Positions 10,017 to 19,438 of a stretch of DNA of 62,938 nucleotides are shown here, in pieces. Source of the stretch: Gammaproteobacteria bacterium (GTDB lineage Bacteria > Pseudomonadota > Gammaproteobacteria > Eutrophobiales > Eutrophobiaceae); contig JAJDUB010000026.1 of NCBI GenBank assembly GCA_022826885.1, positions 1 to 62,938 on the forward strand, read 5' to 3'. The notes beneath the pieces are model-generated. The model was given only the letters and a program-made list of their open reading frames with translations. It did no database searches and was not told the DNA's origin. The number at the start of each line of letters is the position of its first letter. Position 1 is the first letter of the stretch. Made by a program: the position numbers and the translations under genes.

Positions 10017-11765
10017 ATGGCTTCAGAACCCCGGTCCCACCGCGACGTCCGCTACGAACCGGATGATCGCCCGCCGTTATTACTGACAACCGGACTGGGA
10101 CTTCAGTACGCGATGCTGGCCATCGCCGGCATTATTATCACTCCGACCGTCATGATCAGTACCGCGGGCGGCAGCGATGCATACCTCACCTGGGCAGTGT
10201 TCGCTGCCCTGATGGTCAGCGGTATCGCCACGATGGTCCAGGCGCTGCGCATCGGACGAATCGGCGCCGGCTACATCCTGGTCATGGGCAGCACCGGCGC
10301 TTTCCTGGCCGTTTCCGTTTCCGCGCTTGAACAGGGCGGGCCGGGACTGCTGGCAAGCCTGGTAGTCATGTCGTCCCTGGTCCAGTTTGCCCTCGCCACC
10401 AAGATGTCCCTGCTGCGCAGGATATTTACGCCCACCGTCGCCGGCACCGTGCTCATGCTGATCCCGGTTACGATAGGGCCGCTCATAATCCGCAAGTTGA
10501 ATGACGTGCCTGAGAGCGCTTCCGCAGCCGCAGCACCGGTGGTTGCAGGTCTGACCCTGCTTGTAACAATCGTCATTGCCCTGCGTTCCACGGGCATCTG
10601 GCGCCTCTGGGCGCCTGCCATCGGCATTGTCGCCGGCACCCTGACCGGGGGCCTGGTATTCGGTATTTACGACACCCAGAGAATCCTGGATGCGCCCTGG
10701 ATTGGCGTGCCGGGGGAAGCCTACCTCGGATTTGACCTCAGCTTCGGCCCGGAATTCTGGGCGCTGTTGCCGGCGTTCGTGATGGTGACCCTGGTCGGCG
10801 CGATGGATACGCTGGGCGACAGTATCGCGATCCAACGCATCTCCTGGCGCAAGCAGCGCTCGACCGATTTCCGCTCGATCCAGGGTGCGATCGCTGCCGA
10901 CGGTCTCGGCAACCTGCTTTCCGGTGTGTCAGGTACGGTCCCCAATACGACTTACGGGATGAGCATCTCGATCGCTGAACTGACCGGAGTGGCTGCCCGA
11001 TCCGTAGGTGTATGTGTCGGTCTCATATTTATCCTGTTCGCGTTTCTGCCGAAACTGGTAGCTGCCATTGTCGCAATACCGGGGCCGGTGGCGGCCTCAT
11101 TTCTCATCGTGGTGATCGCTCTCATCTTTGTTTTCGGGATGGAAATTCTACTGCATGACGGCCTGGACTATCGCAAGAGCCTGGTGGTCGGCATTGCGTT
11201 CTGGATGGGCCTTGCCTTCCAGCTCGACTGGGTTTTCCCGGAGTATTTTCAGGGGGCCTGGAGTGAGCTGCTGGCAAACGGCATGACCGTCGGCGGCCTG
11301 ACCGTGGTACTGCTGACGCTGTTCAGTGAGGCTGCCGGCAGCCGGCGCAAGCGCATAAGGGTCGGGTTGAACCCTGATGCCTACATAAAGCTGGACACCT
11401 TCCTGTCTGAGTTTGCCGCACAACGGAAATGGAGTGAAGAGATGACCGTGCGTATCCGCGCGGTGGGAGAGGAGACCCTGAACATCCTTATGGGGCACAC
11501 GGTTGAACACCAACCGGACCTGGAGCGGCGCCTGCTGCTGATTGTCCATGACGACGGCGGCGCTGCCGACCTGGAATTCATAGCAGCGACCGACGAGGCG
11601 AACCTGGAGGACCGGATGGTGGCGCTTGGTAATTGGGCCACCGGCGGCTCCATCGAGGAGATGCCCCTGAGATTACTGCGCCATTACGCCGCATCCGTCC
11701 GCCACCAGCAGTACTATGATACCGACGTGGTCACGGTGCGCGTTGAGTCGGTGACTGCTGCCTGA
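10017..11765 (+). CDS. NCS2 (xanthine/uracil family) permease with C-terminal ATPase-like domain
   Basis: A 582-residue protein. Residues about 20-445 look like a 14-span nucleobase permease: the start LLTTGLGLQYAMLAIAGIII, and the transport-site region GLGNLLSGVSGTVPNTTYG, which matches the NCS2 motif with a conserved Asn. The C-terminal ~135 residues are soluble and look like a degenerate RsbW-type ATPase fold: FLSEFAAQRKWSEEMTVRI, then VGEETLNIL (N-box position), DDGGAADLEFIA and a final strand region. Such a tail is not part of ordinary UraA/XanQ. It sits tail to tail with a regulator that also has an RsbW-like domain. Specificity is unknown; purine or uracil transport is a family inference. 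Confidence 0.85.
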   Translation: MASEPRSHRDVRYEPDDRPPLLLTTGLGLQYAMLAIAGIIITPTVMISTAGGSDAYLTWAVFAALMVSGIATMVQALRIGRIGAGYILVMGSTGAFLAVSVSALEQGGPGLLASLVVMSSLVQFALATKMSLLRRIFTPTVAGTVLMLIPVTIGPLIIRKLNDVPESASAAAAPVVAGLTLLVTIVIALRSTGIWRLWAPAIGIVAGTLTGGLVFGIYDTQRILDAPWIGVPGEAYLGFDLSFGPEFWALLPAFVMVTLVGAMDTLGDSIAIQRISWRKQRSTDFRSIQGAIAADGLGNLLSGVSGTVPNTTYGMSISIAELTGVAARSVGVCVGLIFILFAFLPKLVAAIVAIPGPVAASFLIVVIALIFVFGMEILLHDGLDYRKSLVVGIAFWMGLAFQLDWVFPEYFQGAWSELLANGMTVGGLTVVLLTLFSEAAGSRRKRIRVGLNPDAYIKLDTFLSEFAAQRKWSEEMTVRIRAVGEETLNILMGHTVEHQPDLERRLLLIVHDDGGAADLEFIAATDEANLEDRMVALGNWATGGSIEEMPLRLLRHYAASVRHQQYYDTDVVTVRVESVTAA

Positions 11766-11858
11766 GGTTGTAACCATGGCCACCATCACTGAGAAGGCAC
11801 AGGATGCAGAGATTGATGCAGGCACCCTTCTCCAGTCAAGGAACGCATCAGGAAACCA

Positions 11859-12866
11859 TCAAACCTTTACGTGTCTTATCATTGCATCAACGGCACTGTT
11901 AGCATTCGTTACCTCGATGGAGATTTCCGGGTACTGGTTTTTAAACACACGGAATACCTCGTCCGCAAAGCCTTGGCCTATTGAATTGACGCCTTTGAAA
12001 TCGAGCATTACCTCCTGAAATTTGTGGAGGTTGTGCGTCAAGCGGCGTCCTTCGGACCGGGATATATATTCGGATTGAAGCAGTTTTACCAGTATCCTGG
12101 TTTTCTGAAACTGGTAGTCGTAGTCTTCCGGAGCGAACTCATCAAAAACCTCCTTCAATGTCTGCCGCGCAGTCCGCCTGATGGAAAACTGTACCTGGGT
12201 CCCTTTCAGGTTCCTGATTTGTGATACGAAAATATCGCCCCTGTTTCTGTTCCATTCCATGCAGGTACGGTGTGACCGCAATACAAACCTGTCAGCGATT
12301 TTTGAGGTAAAAAATATGCCTTCTCCCGAATGTGCCGAAGGCATGGTGGTGATCTTGCCTTTAATCAATTCCAACATCGCAGTCTGCTCGTCTTCAAGCT
12401 GGAATGTTGAAGCAATTGAATGAAATACTCCTATACCGTAGTCACGGATCTCAAAATTTACGGTTCCCTGGTCGAGCGTCGCAGATACAGTCCCCCGGTC
12501 TGTTTTTGCATGGTCGATGGCGTTATTCAGCATCTCGGTAAACGCATAATGGATGATTGACTCAACATTGGTCTTCAGTTCAGATTTCAGGTTCAATGTT
12601 GCCACCACCAGTTCGTACACGTTGTTTTCATCGGCTGCTCCCAGTTCAAGTTTTCTGGAAAACGTGGAGGATGGCAACGCGGCGTCTCCCGGATAATACT
12701 GCGCGTTTTTCGTCGATCCGGTTTTAATGACTTCGGCGGCCGCGATCAGTTCCTTCAAATGGTAATTCAGCGCCTGCCGGCTTATACCCAAGTACTGTGA
12801 CAGTTGTTTCCCGGTCAAGGGCGACTGTGACGTCAGACGGGCAAGGATTTTCTCTTTCACGTTCAT
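11859..12866 (-). CDS. Winged-helix / RsbW-like ATPase / STAS-like (DUF4325) fusion regulator
   Basis: A 335-residue three-part protein. Residues 1-60 form a winged helix (LTGKQLSQYLGISRQALNYH). Residues about 85-235 form a GHKL ATPase with intact motifs: E111MLNN N-box, D142YGIG G1 and SGEGI (180-184) G2. Residues about 255-335 match the STAS-like DUF4325 pattern (VMLDFKGVNSIGQGFADEV). This combines a DNA-binding domain, a switch kinase and its usual antagonist in one chain, so it may act as a self-contained partner-switching transcription factor (inference). Six TTGTCAA sites lie directly upstream, suggesting autoregulation. There is no clear Shine-Dalgarno before ATG 12866. Confidence 0.85.
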   Translation of the reverse strand: MNVKEKILARLTSQSPLTGKQLSQYLGISRQALNYHLKELIAAAEVIKTGSTKNAQYYPGDAALPSSTFSRKLELGAADENNVYELVVATLNLKSELKTNVESIIHYAFTEMLNNAIDHAKTDRGTVSATLDQGTVNFEIRDYGIGVFHSIASTFQLEDEQTAMLELIKGKITTMPSAHSGEGIFFTSKIADRFVLRSHRTCMEWNRNRGDIFVSQIRNLKGTQVQFSIRRTARQTLKEVFDEFAPEDYDYQFQKTRILVKLLQSEYISRSEGRRLTHNLHKFQEVMLDFKGVNSIGQGFADEVFRVFKNQYPEISIEVTNANSAVDAMIRHVKV

Positions 12867-12883
12867 ACTGCAAGATTATTTAT

Positions 12884-12986
12884 TTGTCAACTATTTGTCA
12901 AAATATAAAACAATAATTGTCAATATATTATATGCAGTCCAGTGATTTGTCAATTAATTGTCAAATTTTAAAAAAATAATTGTCAA
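12884..12986 (-). promoter_or_regulatory. Six-site TTGTCAA operator array: duplicated triplet
   Basis: Exact TTGTCAA occurs at 12884, 12895, 12917, 12947, 12958 and 12980 (starts, + strand). Spacings are 11, 22, 30, 11 and 22: two identical triplets offset by 63 bp, with sites separated by whole helical turns. TTGnCAA is itself palindromic. On the gene strand each site reads TTGACAA; the fourth (12953-12947) also fits a -35 box with TATAAT at 12932-12927 (15-bp spacer) or TAATAT at 12930-12925 (17-bp). A bound regulator would therefore cover its own promoter. Confidence 0.8.
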
Positions 12987-13114
12987 CTATATCCAGTACA
13001 GAACCAGACCGGTCCGACCTGAAAGGGGGGGAAGATAAAACAACAGGCAGAGTGACAAATCACCCTGCCTGTTATAAAAAATCCTTTTAACTTCAATACG
13101 TTCCAAGAAATGTT

Positions 13115-13192
13115 TGGCGGAGTGGACGGGACTCGAACCCGCGACCTCCGGCGTGACAGGCCGGCATTCTAACCAAACTGAACTACCACTCC
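13115..13192 (-). tRNA. tRNA-Asp (GTC)
   Basis: On the minus strand GGAGTGG pairs with CCACTCC, with the anticodon loop CTGTCAC, T-loop GTTCGAGTC and encoded CCA. It is followed on the same strand by nothing obvious before the regulator promoter. Val and Asp genes near lon are common in gammaproteobacteria. Confidence 0.97.
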
Positions 13193-13198
13193 ATAAAC

Positions 13199-13274
13199 TG
13201 GTGGGTGCTGAGGGGCTTGAACCCACGACCTCCGCCTTGTAAGGGCGGCGCTCTCCCAACTGAGCTAAGCACCC
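13199..13274 (-). tRNA. tRNA-Val (TAC)
   Basis: GGGTGCT acceptor stem, anticodon loop CTTACAA, T-loop GTTCAAGC, encoded CCA. Lies 6 bases upstream of tRNA-Asp in transcription order, so the two form one transcript. Confidence 0.97.
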
Positions 13275-13341
13275 TGCCTCTGTATTATAACAAAATTAAG
13301 ACAACGCTTGAATAATATCAATTCACACTTAAAATGCGCAC

Positions 13342-13449
13342 ATGGATAGCCAGATGAGAGATCATTACGATTTTTCGAAGATGAAGGGTAGAAAGAACCC
13401 TTACACAAAATATCTGAAAGCCGGCCGAAAAAAGGCGTCTCTAAGATGA
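13342..13449 (+). pseudogene. Short antitoxin-like ORF (BrnA/CopG-type N-terminus), probably a remnant
   Basis: A 35-codon frame beginning MDSQMRDHYDFSKMKGRKNP and continuing YTKYLKAGRKKASLR before a stop. The MRDHYDFSKMKGRKNPY part resembles the N-terminus of many small ribbon-helix-helix antitoxins that sit next to BrnT-like or other toxins. The usual DNA-binding continuation is missing and no toxin gene is beside it, so this is most likely a decayed toxin-antitoxin remnant, though a short expressed peptide is possible. It lies between tRNA-Val and lon, where I recall hupB being found in related genomes. Confidence 0.5.
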
Positions 13450-13460
13450 TGTCCACTGGG

Positions 13461-13479
13461 TGCCGGAACAAGCCCGGCA
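13461..13479. terminator. Hairpin at lon 3' end, TGCCGG/CCGGCA
   Basis: TGCCGGAACAAGCCCGGCA can form a short stem. It resembles the hairpin half of the longer repeat at 25980 and 27740. It has no T-run, so the terminator role is tentative; a repeat remnant is the alternative. Confidence 0.4.
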
Positions 13480-13500
13480 TGGCGTACGGAGCAGCCCGTC

Positions 13501-15915
13501 CTAGTGCGGAAGTATCGCCTCCGCGCCCTCCTCCGGAGCGACCGCTTCCTTCTTCACGATTGCAGCTTCCCCTTCCTCTTTCGGGTCGGGCATGCGCTGC
13601 AGTGCAATCTCCAGCACCTCGTCGATCCAGCGTACCGGCCTGATATCAAGGTTCTGCTTGATGTTCCTGGGTATCTCGATCAGTTCCCGTTCATTTTCGG
13701 AAGGGATCAGCACCGTCTCGATGCCGCCGCGCAGCGCCGCCAGCAGCTTTTCCTTCAGGCCGCCGATAGGCAATACCTCGCCGCGCAGGGTAATCTCGCC
13801 GGTCATGGCGACATTCGCGCGTACCGGTATGTGGGTCAGGGCCGACACCAGGGCGGTGCACATTGCCACGCCGGCGCTGGGGCCGTCCTTGGGCGTTGCG
13901 CCTTCCGGCACGTGAATATGGAAATCACGTTCCTTGTAAAAGTCCTCGTTGATGCCCAGGAATTCACAACGGCTGCGCACCACGGTACGCGCCGCCTCGA
14001 TGGATTCCTTCATCACGTCGCCCAGGTGCCCGGTGCGGATGGCTTCGCCCTTGCCGGGCACTACCGTCGCTTCTATGGTCAGTAAATCGCCGCCGATTTC
14101 AGTCCAGGCCAGCCCGGTTACCTGCCCGACGCGGTCTTCTTCCTCCGCCCGGCCGTAACGGAAGCGCTTGACGCCGATCAGTTTTTCCAGTTTTGCCGCA
14201 GTGACGGATACCCGTTTCAGGTCCGTCTTCTGCAACAACCTGGTAACGACCTTGCGGCAGATATTGGCTATCTCCCGTTCCAGGTTGCGCACGCCGGCCT
14301 CACGGGTGTAGTAGCGGATGATCTCCCGGATGGATGCTTCGCCCAGGTTGATCTCTGCCCGCTTCAGGCCGTTGCGTTCCAGTTGCTTGGGGATCAGGTA
14401 GTTCCTGGCGATATTGATCTTTTCGTCCTCGGTATAGCCGGAAATACGGATAACTTCCATACGATCCAGCAGCGGCGCCGGGATATTCAGGCTGTTGGCC
14501 GTGGTCACGAACATGACTTCGGACAGGTCGTAATCAACCTCCAGGTAATGATCGACAAAGGTGTGGTTCTGTTCCGGGTCCAGGACTTCCAGCAGCGCCG
14601 ATGCCGGGTCGCCGCGAAAATCCATGGCCATCTTGTCGACCTCATCCAGCAGGAACAGGGGGTTCTTGGTGCCGACCTTGGCCATGCTTTGCAGTATCTT
14701 GCCCGGCAGGGAACCGATATAGGTACGCCGGTGGCCTCTTATCTCGGCCTCGTCCCGCACCCCACCCAGGGACATACGGATGAATTTCCGGTTCGTGGCG
14801 CGGGCAATGGAGCGGCCCAGGGAGGTTTTACCCACCCCCGGTGGCCCCACCAGGCACAGGATCGGCCCTTTGGGTTTTCTTACCCGCTGCTGCACCGCGA
14901 GGTATTCCAGTATGCGCTGCTTGACCTTGTCCAGACCGTAATGGTCCTCTTCGAGGATCTGCTCCGCCTTGTTGATGTCCCGCGAGATCTTGCTGCGTTT
15001 CTTCCAGGGAACGTTGACCAGCCAATCGATATAATTCCTTACCACGGTCGCCTCGGCGGACATGGGCGGCATCATCTTCAGCTTGCTCAACTCCGCTTCC
15101 GCTTTCTTTTTGGTCTCCCTGGTCATCCCCGACTTGGCGATCTTGTTGCTCAACTCCTCCATTTCATTGGGCGCTTCATCTATCTCGCCCAGTTCCTTCT
15201 GGATCGCCTTCATCTGTTCATTAAGGTAATACTCGCGCTGGCTTTTCTCCATTTGCGACTTGACCCGTCCGCGGATGCGCTTCTCCACGTTCAGCAGGTC
15301 GATTTCCTTCTCCATCAGGTTTATCAGGTATTCCAGGCGCTCCCGCACATCCACCTTCTCCAGCACTGCCTGCTTGTCTTCAATCTTTATCGACATGTGC
15401 GCGGCGATGGTATCCGCAAGGCGGGAAGGATCGTCGATACTGGACAGGGATGAGAGTATTTCCGGAGGGACCTTCTTGTTCAGCTTCACGTACTGTTCGA
15501 ACTGGTTCAAGGCCGGGCGCAGCAGTATCTCGACGGCCCGCTCTTCCAGGTCGTCCTCTTCCAGCAATTCGGTATTGGCGAAAAACATCGAATCCGTCTC
15601 GACATAATTGACAACCTGCGCTCTCTGGGCGCCTTCCACCAGCACCTTGATGGTGCCGTCCGGCAGTTTCAGCAACTGCAGGATGTTGGACATCGCTCCC
15701 ATTTCATAAATCTGGTCGATATCCGGATCATCTTCACCGGCGCTCTTCTGGGCGACCAGCAGTATCTGCTTATTGCCGTTCATGGCGGTATCCAGCGCCT
15801 TGATGGATTTCTCCCTGCCCACGAACAGCGGAATGACCATGTACGGGTAAACCACTACGTCGCGTAACGGCAGAACGGGAAGAACCTGGAGCGGGCGTTT
15901 TGAGGTACCGGACAT
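13501..15915 (-). CDS. lon: ATP-dependent protease Lon
   Basis: An 804-residue cytosolic protease that degrades misfolded and regulatory proteins. The LON N-terminal domain begins [20 protein letters not shown]. The AAA+ domain has Walker A GPPGVGKT at 357-364 and Walker [11 protein letters not shown]. The C-terminal protease domain contains [15 protein letters not shown], whose serine (about 680) pairs with the lysine of [10 protein letters not shown] (about 723). Length is normal for LonA. It lies downstream of clpX in the usual order. The 90-bp gap before it contains a good sigma-32-type promoter (15948-15978), so it can be induced by heat independently of clpPX. Confidence 0.99.
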   Translation of the reverse strand: MSGTSKRPLQVLPVLPLRDVVVYPYMVIPLFVGREKSIKALDTAMNGNKQILLVAQKSAGEDDPDIDQIYEMGAMSNILQLLKLPDGTIKVLVEGAQRAQVVNYVETDSMFFANTELLEEDDLEERAVEILLRPALNQFEQYVKLNKKVPPEILSSLSSIDDPSRLADTIAAHMSIKIEDKQAVLEKVDVRERLEYLINLMEKEIDLLNVEKRIRGRVKSQMEKSQREYYLNEQMKAIQKELGEIDEAPNEMEELSNKIAKSGMTRETKKKAEAELSKLKMMPPMSAEATVVRNYIDWLVNVPWKKRSKISRDINKAEQILEEDHYGLDKVKQRILEYLAVQQRVRKPKGPILCLVGPPGVGKTSLGRSIARATNRKFIRMSLGGVRDEAEIRGHRRTYIGSLPGKILQSMAKVGTKNPLFLLDEVDKMAMDFRGDPASALLEVLDPEQNHTFVDHYLEVDYDLSEVMFVTTANSLNIPAPLLDRMEVIRISGYTEDEKINIARNYLIPKQLERNGLKRAEINLGEASIREIIRYYTREAGVRNLEREIANICRKVVTRLLQKTDLKRVSVTAAKLEKLIGVKRFRYGRAEEEDRVGQVTGLAWTEIGGDLLTIEATVVPGKGEAIRTGHLGDVMKESIEAARTVVRSRCEFLGINEDFYKERDFHIHVPEGATPKDGPSAGVAMCTALVSALTHIPVRANVAMTGEITLRGEVLPIGGLKEKLLAALRGGIETVLIPSENERELIEIPRNIKQNLDIRPVRWIDEVLEIALQRMPDPKEEGEAAIVKKEAVAPEEGAEAILPH

Positions 15916-15948
15916 AACTGTAGCTATTCTGTGAATATACCCCCGTTA

Positions 15949-15978
15949 ATAAGGGCAGCTACGGCAAATTTCAAGGGG
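15949..15978 (-). promoter_or_regulatory. Putative sigma-32 heat-shock promoter of lon
   Basis: Read on the minus strand: CCCCTTGAAA (15978-15969), a 13-bp spacer, then CCCTTAT (15955-15949). This closely matches the sigma-32 consensus CTTGAAA, N11-16, CCCATnT, and lies about 35 bases before the lon ATG. Confidence 0.7.
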
Positions 15979-16006
15979 CGGAAGAAATTCTCCCGGCAAA
16001 ATGGCG

Positions 16007-17293
16007 TCAGTCCGCATCGGACGCCGCCTTCGGCAATTCGCCACCCTCGTAGATCATCAGCGGTTTTGACTCGCCGCCGATTACCCCGGTATCGATCACC
16101 ACCTTGGTGACCCCATCGGTGGAGGGCAGGTCATACATTGTGTCGAGCAACACGTTTTCCATGATGGAACGCAAGCCGCGGGCGCCGGTCTTCCTTTCCA
16201 TGGACTTCCTGGCGACCTTGCGCAAGGCATCATCACGGAACTCAATCTCGCAGTTTTCCATCTCGAACATGCGTTCGTATTGCTTGGTGAGCGCATTCTT
16301 CGGCTCAACCAGTATCTTCACAAGCTGTTCCTCGTCAAGTTCGTCCAGGGTCGCCACCACGGGCAGGCGGCCGACGAATTCCGGGATCAGGCCGTACTTG
16401 ATCAGGTCTTCGGGTTCAACAGTCTGGATCAGGGCGCTGGCGCTCTTCCTGTCCGACAGGCTCTTCACTTCGGCGGAAAACCCGATGCCGGCTTTTTCCG
16501 AACGCTCCCGGATGATCTTGTCGAGACCGGCGAACGCGCCGCCGCAGATGAACAGGATGTCGGCCGTATTCACCTGCAGGAATTCCTGTTGCGGGTGTTT
16601 GCGCCCGCCCTGCGGGGGGACTGACGCCACCGTGCCTTCGATCAGCTTCAGCAAGGCCTGCTGCACCCCTTCGCCGGAGACGTCGCGGGTGATGGACGGA
16701 TTGTCGGACTTGCGGGAAATCTTGTCTATTTCATCAATATATACGATACCCGTCTGGGCTTTTTCCACGTCGTAATCGCATTTTTGCAGCAGCTTCTGGA
16801 TGATGTTCTCAACGTCCTCGCCCACGTAACCCGCCTCGGTCAGGGTAGTGGCGTCGGCAATAGTGAAGGGCACGTTGAGCAGGCGGGCCAGGGTTTCGGC
16901 CAGCAGGGTCTTGCCGCTGCCGGTAGGGCCTATCAGCAACACGTTGCTCTTTGCCAGCTCCACGTCGGATTTTTTCACGCCCTGGTCGAGGCGCTTGTAG
17001 TGGTTGTAAACCGCAACCGACAGGATCTTTTTGGCGATATCCTGGCCGATGACATACTCGTTCAGTATCTCATTGATCTCATGGGGGGTAGGCAGTGCGC
17101 TGGTAGCCCCGGAAATCGATCTCTCCTGGATTTCCTCCCAGATGATGTCGTTGCACAGTTCAACACATTCATCGCAGATGAATACGGAAGGACCTGCAAT
17201 CAGCTTGCGCACCTCATGCTGGCTCTTGCCGCAGAAAGAGCAGTATAAAAGCCTGTCGCCTTCGCCTGATTTACCTTGTTTGTTGCTGCTCAT
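16007..17293 (-). CDS. clpX: ATP-dependent Clp protease ATP-binding subunit ClpX
   Basis: A 428-residue AAA+ unfoldase that feeds tagged substrates into ClpP. The N-terminal zinc domain has Cys18, Cys21, Cys40 and Cys43. Walker A GPTGSGKT is at 122-129, followed by the pore-loop region GYVGEDVE and Walker [11 protein letters not shown]. The ClpP-docking IGF tripeptide is present ([10 protein letters not shown]). Length matches E. coli ClpX (424). It follows clpP by 48 bases on the same strand, as in most proteobacteria, and precedes lon. Confidence 0.99.
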   Translation of the reverse strand: MSSNKQGKSGEGDRLLYCSFCGKSQHEVRKLIAGPSVFICDECVELCNDIIWEEIQERSISGATSALPTPHEINEILNEYVIGQDIAKKILSVAVYNHYKRLDQGVKKSDVELAKSNVLLIGPTGSGKTLLAETLARLLNVPFTIADATTLTEAGYVGEDVENIIQKLLQKCDYDVEKAQTGIVYIDEIDKISRKSDNPSITRDVSGEGVQQALLKLIEGTVASVPPQGGRKHPQQEFLQVNTADILFICGGAFAGLDKIIRERSEKAGIGFSAEVKSLSDRKSASALIQTVEPEDLIKYGLIPEFVGRLPVVATLDELDEEQLVKILVEPKNALTKQYERMFEMENCEIEFRDDALRKVARKSMERKTGARGLRSIMENVLLDTMYDLPSTDGVTKVVIDTGVIGGESKPLMIYEGGELPKAASDAD

Positions 17294-17341
17294 AACCTAA
17301 CCTGGATAGCATACGTGTAATCGTTTCAATCCGTTACCTGA

Positions 17342-17983
17342 CTATGTCCCGACGTCACCGGCCACAGCCGGAGCGGACTGGCGCGAAGACAGCACTGCGT
17401 CGACAAGCCCGTATTCCTGCGCCTCTTCCGAACTCATGAATTTATCCCGCTCCGTGTCCTGCTCTATTCTATCAACAGACTGCCCCGTATGTGAGACAAA
17501 AATTTGATTCAGCCTCTCGCGCGCCTTCAAAATCTCTTTCGCATGAATATCTATGTCCGTCGCCTGCCCCTGAAAACCTCCCAGGGGCTGATGGATCATA
17601 ACCCGCGAGTGCGGCAGGCAGAAGCGTTTGCCTTCGGCGCCGCCCGTCAGCAGCAAAGCGCCCATGCTGGCGGCCTGGCCGACGCACATGGTGCTGACAT
17701 CCGGTTTAATGAACTGCATGGTATCGTACACGGCCAGGCCGGCGGAAACCGACCCTCCCGGTGAATTGATGTAGAAATGGATATCCTTGTCGGGGTTCTC
17801 CGACTCCAGGAACAACAACTGGGCAACTATCAGGTTGGCCACGTGGTCCTCGACAGGGCCGACCAGGAACACCACCCGCTCTTTCAGCAGGCGCGAATAA
17901 ATATCATAGGCGCGCTCGCCGCGAGAAGTCTGCTCCACGACCATGGGCACCAGGTTGAGTGCGTGTATCTCCGATTTATCCAT
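17342..17983 (-). CDS. clpP: ATP-dependent Clp protease proteolytic subunit ClpP
   Basis: A 213-residue serine peptidase that forms the double-ring chamber paired with ClpX. The catalytic triad is visible as Ser106 (GQAASMGAL), His131 (MIHQPLGG) and Asp180 (TERDKFMS); the spacing between these residues matches E. coli ClpP. The start overlaps the tig stop by eight bases, so trigger factor and ClpP are translationally coupled. A start at the internal Met14 would also be reasonable because an N-terminal propeptide is removed anyway. Confidence 0.99.
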   Translation of the reverse strand: MDKSEIHALNLVPMVVEQTSRGERAYDIYSRLLKERVVFLVGPVEDHVANLIVAQLLFLESENPDKDIHFYINSPGGSVSAGLAVYDTMQFIKPDVSTMCVGQAASMGALLLTGGAEGKRFCLPHSRVMIHQPLGGFQGQATDIDIHAKEILKARERLNQIFVSHTGQSVDRIEQDTERDKFMSSEEAQEYGLVDAVLSSRQSAPAVAGDVGT

Positions 17984-19301
17984 CCCGGTTAGTCTGCCCT
18001 TTATTCATCAGTTCGTCAAACGACAATGATTTATCCTTTACCTTGCCGAGCGACGAAATACAGCCGATTACCTCGTCCTCGAGCGCAATGGATTCAATTT
18101 CAGCCAGACGTTTCTCATCATTATAATACCAATTGACGAAAGCTGCAGAATCTTCATAAGATTGTGCTCGTGATTCTATGATTTCCCTGACTTTTTCAGG
18201 CGCCGCCCGCAATTCCTGCGAACGGATTAACTCCGCCGTCAACAATTGCAGCGAGACCTGGCGCCTGGCCGTGTTTTTCAATTCTTCAGTGGCGACAAAC
18301 TGGGCGGCAACTTCTTTGGCAACGCCGCGCATCTCCATATCCCTGACCAGCATTTCCCGCATGCGCTCGAACTCGGCATTAACCAGGGTATTAGGCACCT
18401 CAATCTCATTGGCATCATGCAGCGCCTGCATGATGGAGTCCCGATAACGGCTGCGCAGCGCGGTTTCGACCTCCCGGTCCATGTGGTTGCGGATTTCCTG
18501 TCTGAACGCTTCCCCTCCCCCTTCCGACACACCGAAGGCTTTGAAGAACTCTTCGTCCAGTTCAGGCACAACGGCTTCTTCGACCCGGTTCACCTGTACC
18601 TGGAATACAACCGGTTTGCCGGCCAACTCCTGGTTATCGAAATCGTCCGGGAACGCCAGGTCAAGCTCCAGCGACTGGCCCGCGCTGGTTCCTTCCAGAC
18701 CCTGTTCCAGGCCCGGGATGAACATGCCATCACCGATTTCGATATCCACGCCTTCAGATTTGAGGTTCTCCGGCGCCTCGCCTTCAACCACACCCTGATA
18801 ATCGACGTTTACCCGGTCGCCTTGCCCGGCCGCGCGCTCCACCTCCCGGAATTCGCGTCGCTGCCGGCGCAGCTTTTCTATCATCCTGTCAACATCCGCA
18901 TCCTCGATGTCGCACACCGGTTTTTCAATTTGCAGGTCCTCGACCGGGTTGAGACTGATTTCAGGCATCACCTCGAAAGTGGCGGTATAAGACAGCCCGC
19001 CGCCGACTTCTTCCCGCAACGGGTCGATCAACGGCCTGCCGACGGGTTTCAGGTCCTCCTGGTTCACCGCCTCGAAAAAAGATGAACTGACCAGCTTTTC
19101 GACCACTTCCTTGCGGACCTGGGGACCGAAGCGCTGCTTGATCACGCGCATGGGCGCCTTGCCCGGACGGAATCCCTGGACCTGGCTCGTCCTGCTCATG
19201 GATTTGAGCCGTTCCTCCACTGCGCTGGTGATGCGCTCCTCCGGCACGTCAATCGTAACGCTTCTCTCGAGAGGACCTTTCGTCTCAACTGAAACCTGCA
19301 T
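17976..19301 (-). CDS. tig: Trigger factor, ribosome-associated chaperone
   Basis: A 441-residue chaperone with peptidyl-prolyl isomerase activity that meets nascent chains at the ribosome exit. The N-terminal ribosome-binding loop signature GFRPGKAP is present at about residues 43-50, followed by the FKBP domain ([15 protein letters not shown]) and a long helical substrate-binding region. Length is typical. tRNA-Leu lies 30 bases upstream on the same strand and may share a promoter. Standard tig-clpP-clpX-lon order follows. Confidence 0.98.
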   Translation of the reverse strand: MQVSVETKGPLERSVTIDVPEERITSAVEERLKSMSRTSQVQGFRPGKAPMRVIKQRFGPQVRKEVVEKLVSSSFFEAVNQEDLKPVGRPLIDPLREEVGGGLSYTATFEVMPEISLNPVEDLQIEKPVCDIEDADVDRMIEKLRRQRREFREVERAAGQGDRVNVDYQGVVEGEAPENLKSEGVDIEIGDGMFIPGLEQGLEGTSAGQSLELDLAFPDDFDNQELAGKPVVFQVQVNRVEEAVVPELDEEFFKAFGVSEGGGEAFRQEIRNHMDREVETALRSRYRDSIMQALHDANEIEVPNTLVNAEFERMREMLVRDMEMRGVAKEVAAQFVATEELKNTARRQVSLQLLTAELIRSQELRAAPEKVREIIESRAQSYEDSAAFVNWYYNDEKRLAEIESIALEDEVIGCISSLGKVKDKSLSFDELMNKGQTNRDG

Positions 19302-19330
19302 CTGTCAAAATCTCTATATCGTTGGATGTT

Positions 19331-19415
19331 TGGTGCGAAAGGAGAGACTCGAACTCTCACGGGTTGCCCCACTGGGACCTAAACCCAGCGCGTCTGCCAA
19401 TTCCGCCACTTTCGC
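19331..19415 (-). tRNA. tRNA-Leu (TAG)
   Basis: Class II tRNA with a long variable arm: GCGAAAG acceptor, anticodon loop TTTAGGT, T-loop GTTCGAGTC, encoded CCA. It lies immediately upstream of tig. Confidence 0.97.
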
Positions 19416-19438
19416 TGATGATACCCGGAGGGCGTGTT

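Noticed and set aside
11776..12018. 80-codon frame after the NCS2 permease
   Set aside because: Mostly antisense to the regulator's 3' end and has no recognisable domain or ribosome site.
12884..12986. CRISPR array
   Set aside because: The repeat is only 7 bp with regular helical spacings and no unique spacers; an operator array fits better.
12987..13259. 90-codon minus-strand frame
   Set aside because: It runs through tRNA-Asp and tRNA-Val; the translation is tRNA sequence.
14383..15453. Plus-strand frame of 356 codons within lon
   Set aside because: Antisense to the conserved Lon protein; low-information His/Gln/Leu-rich translation.
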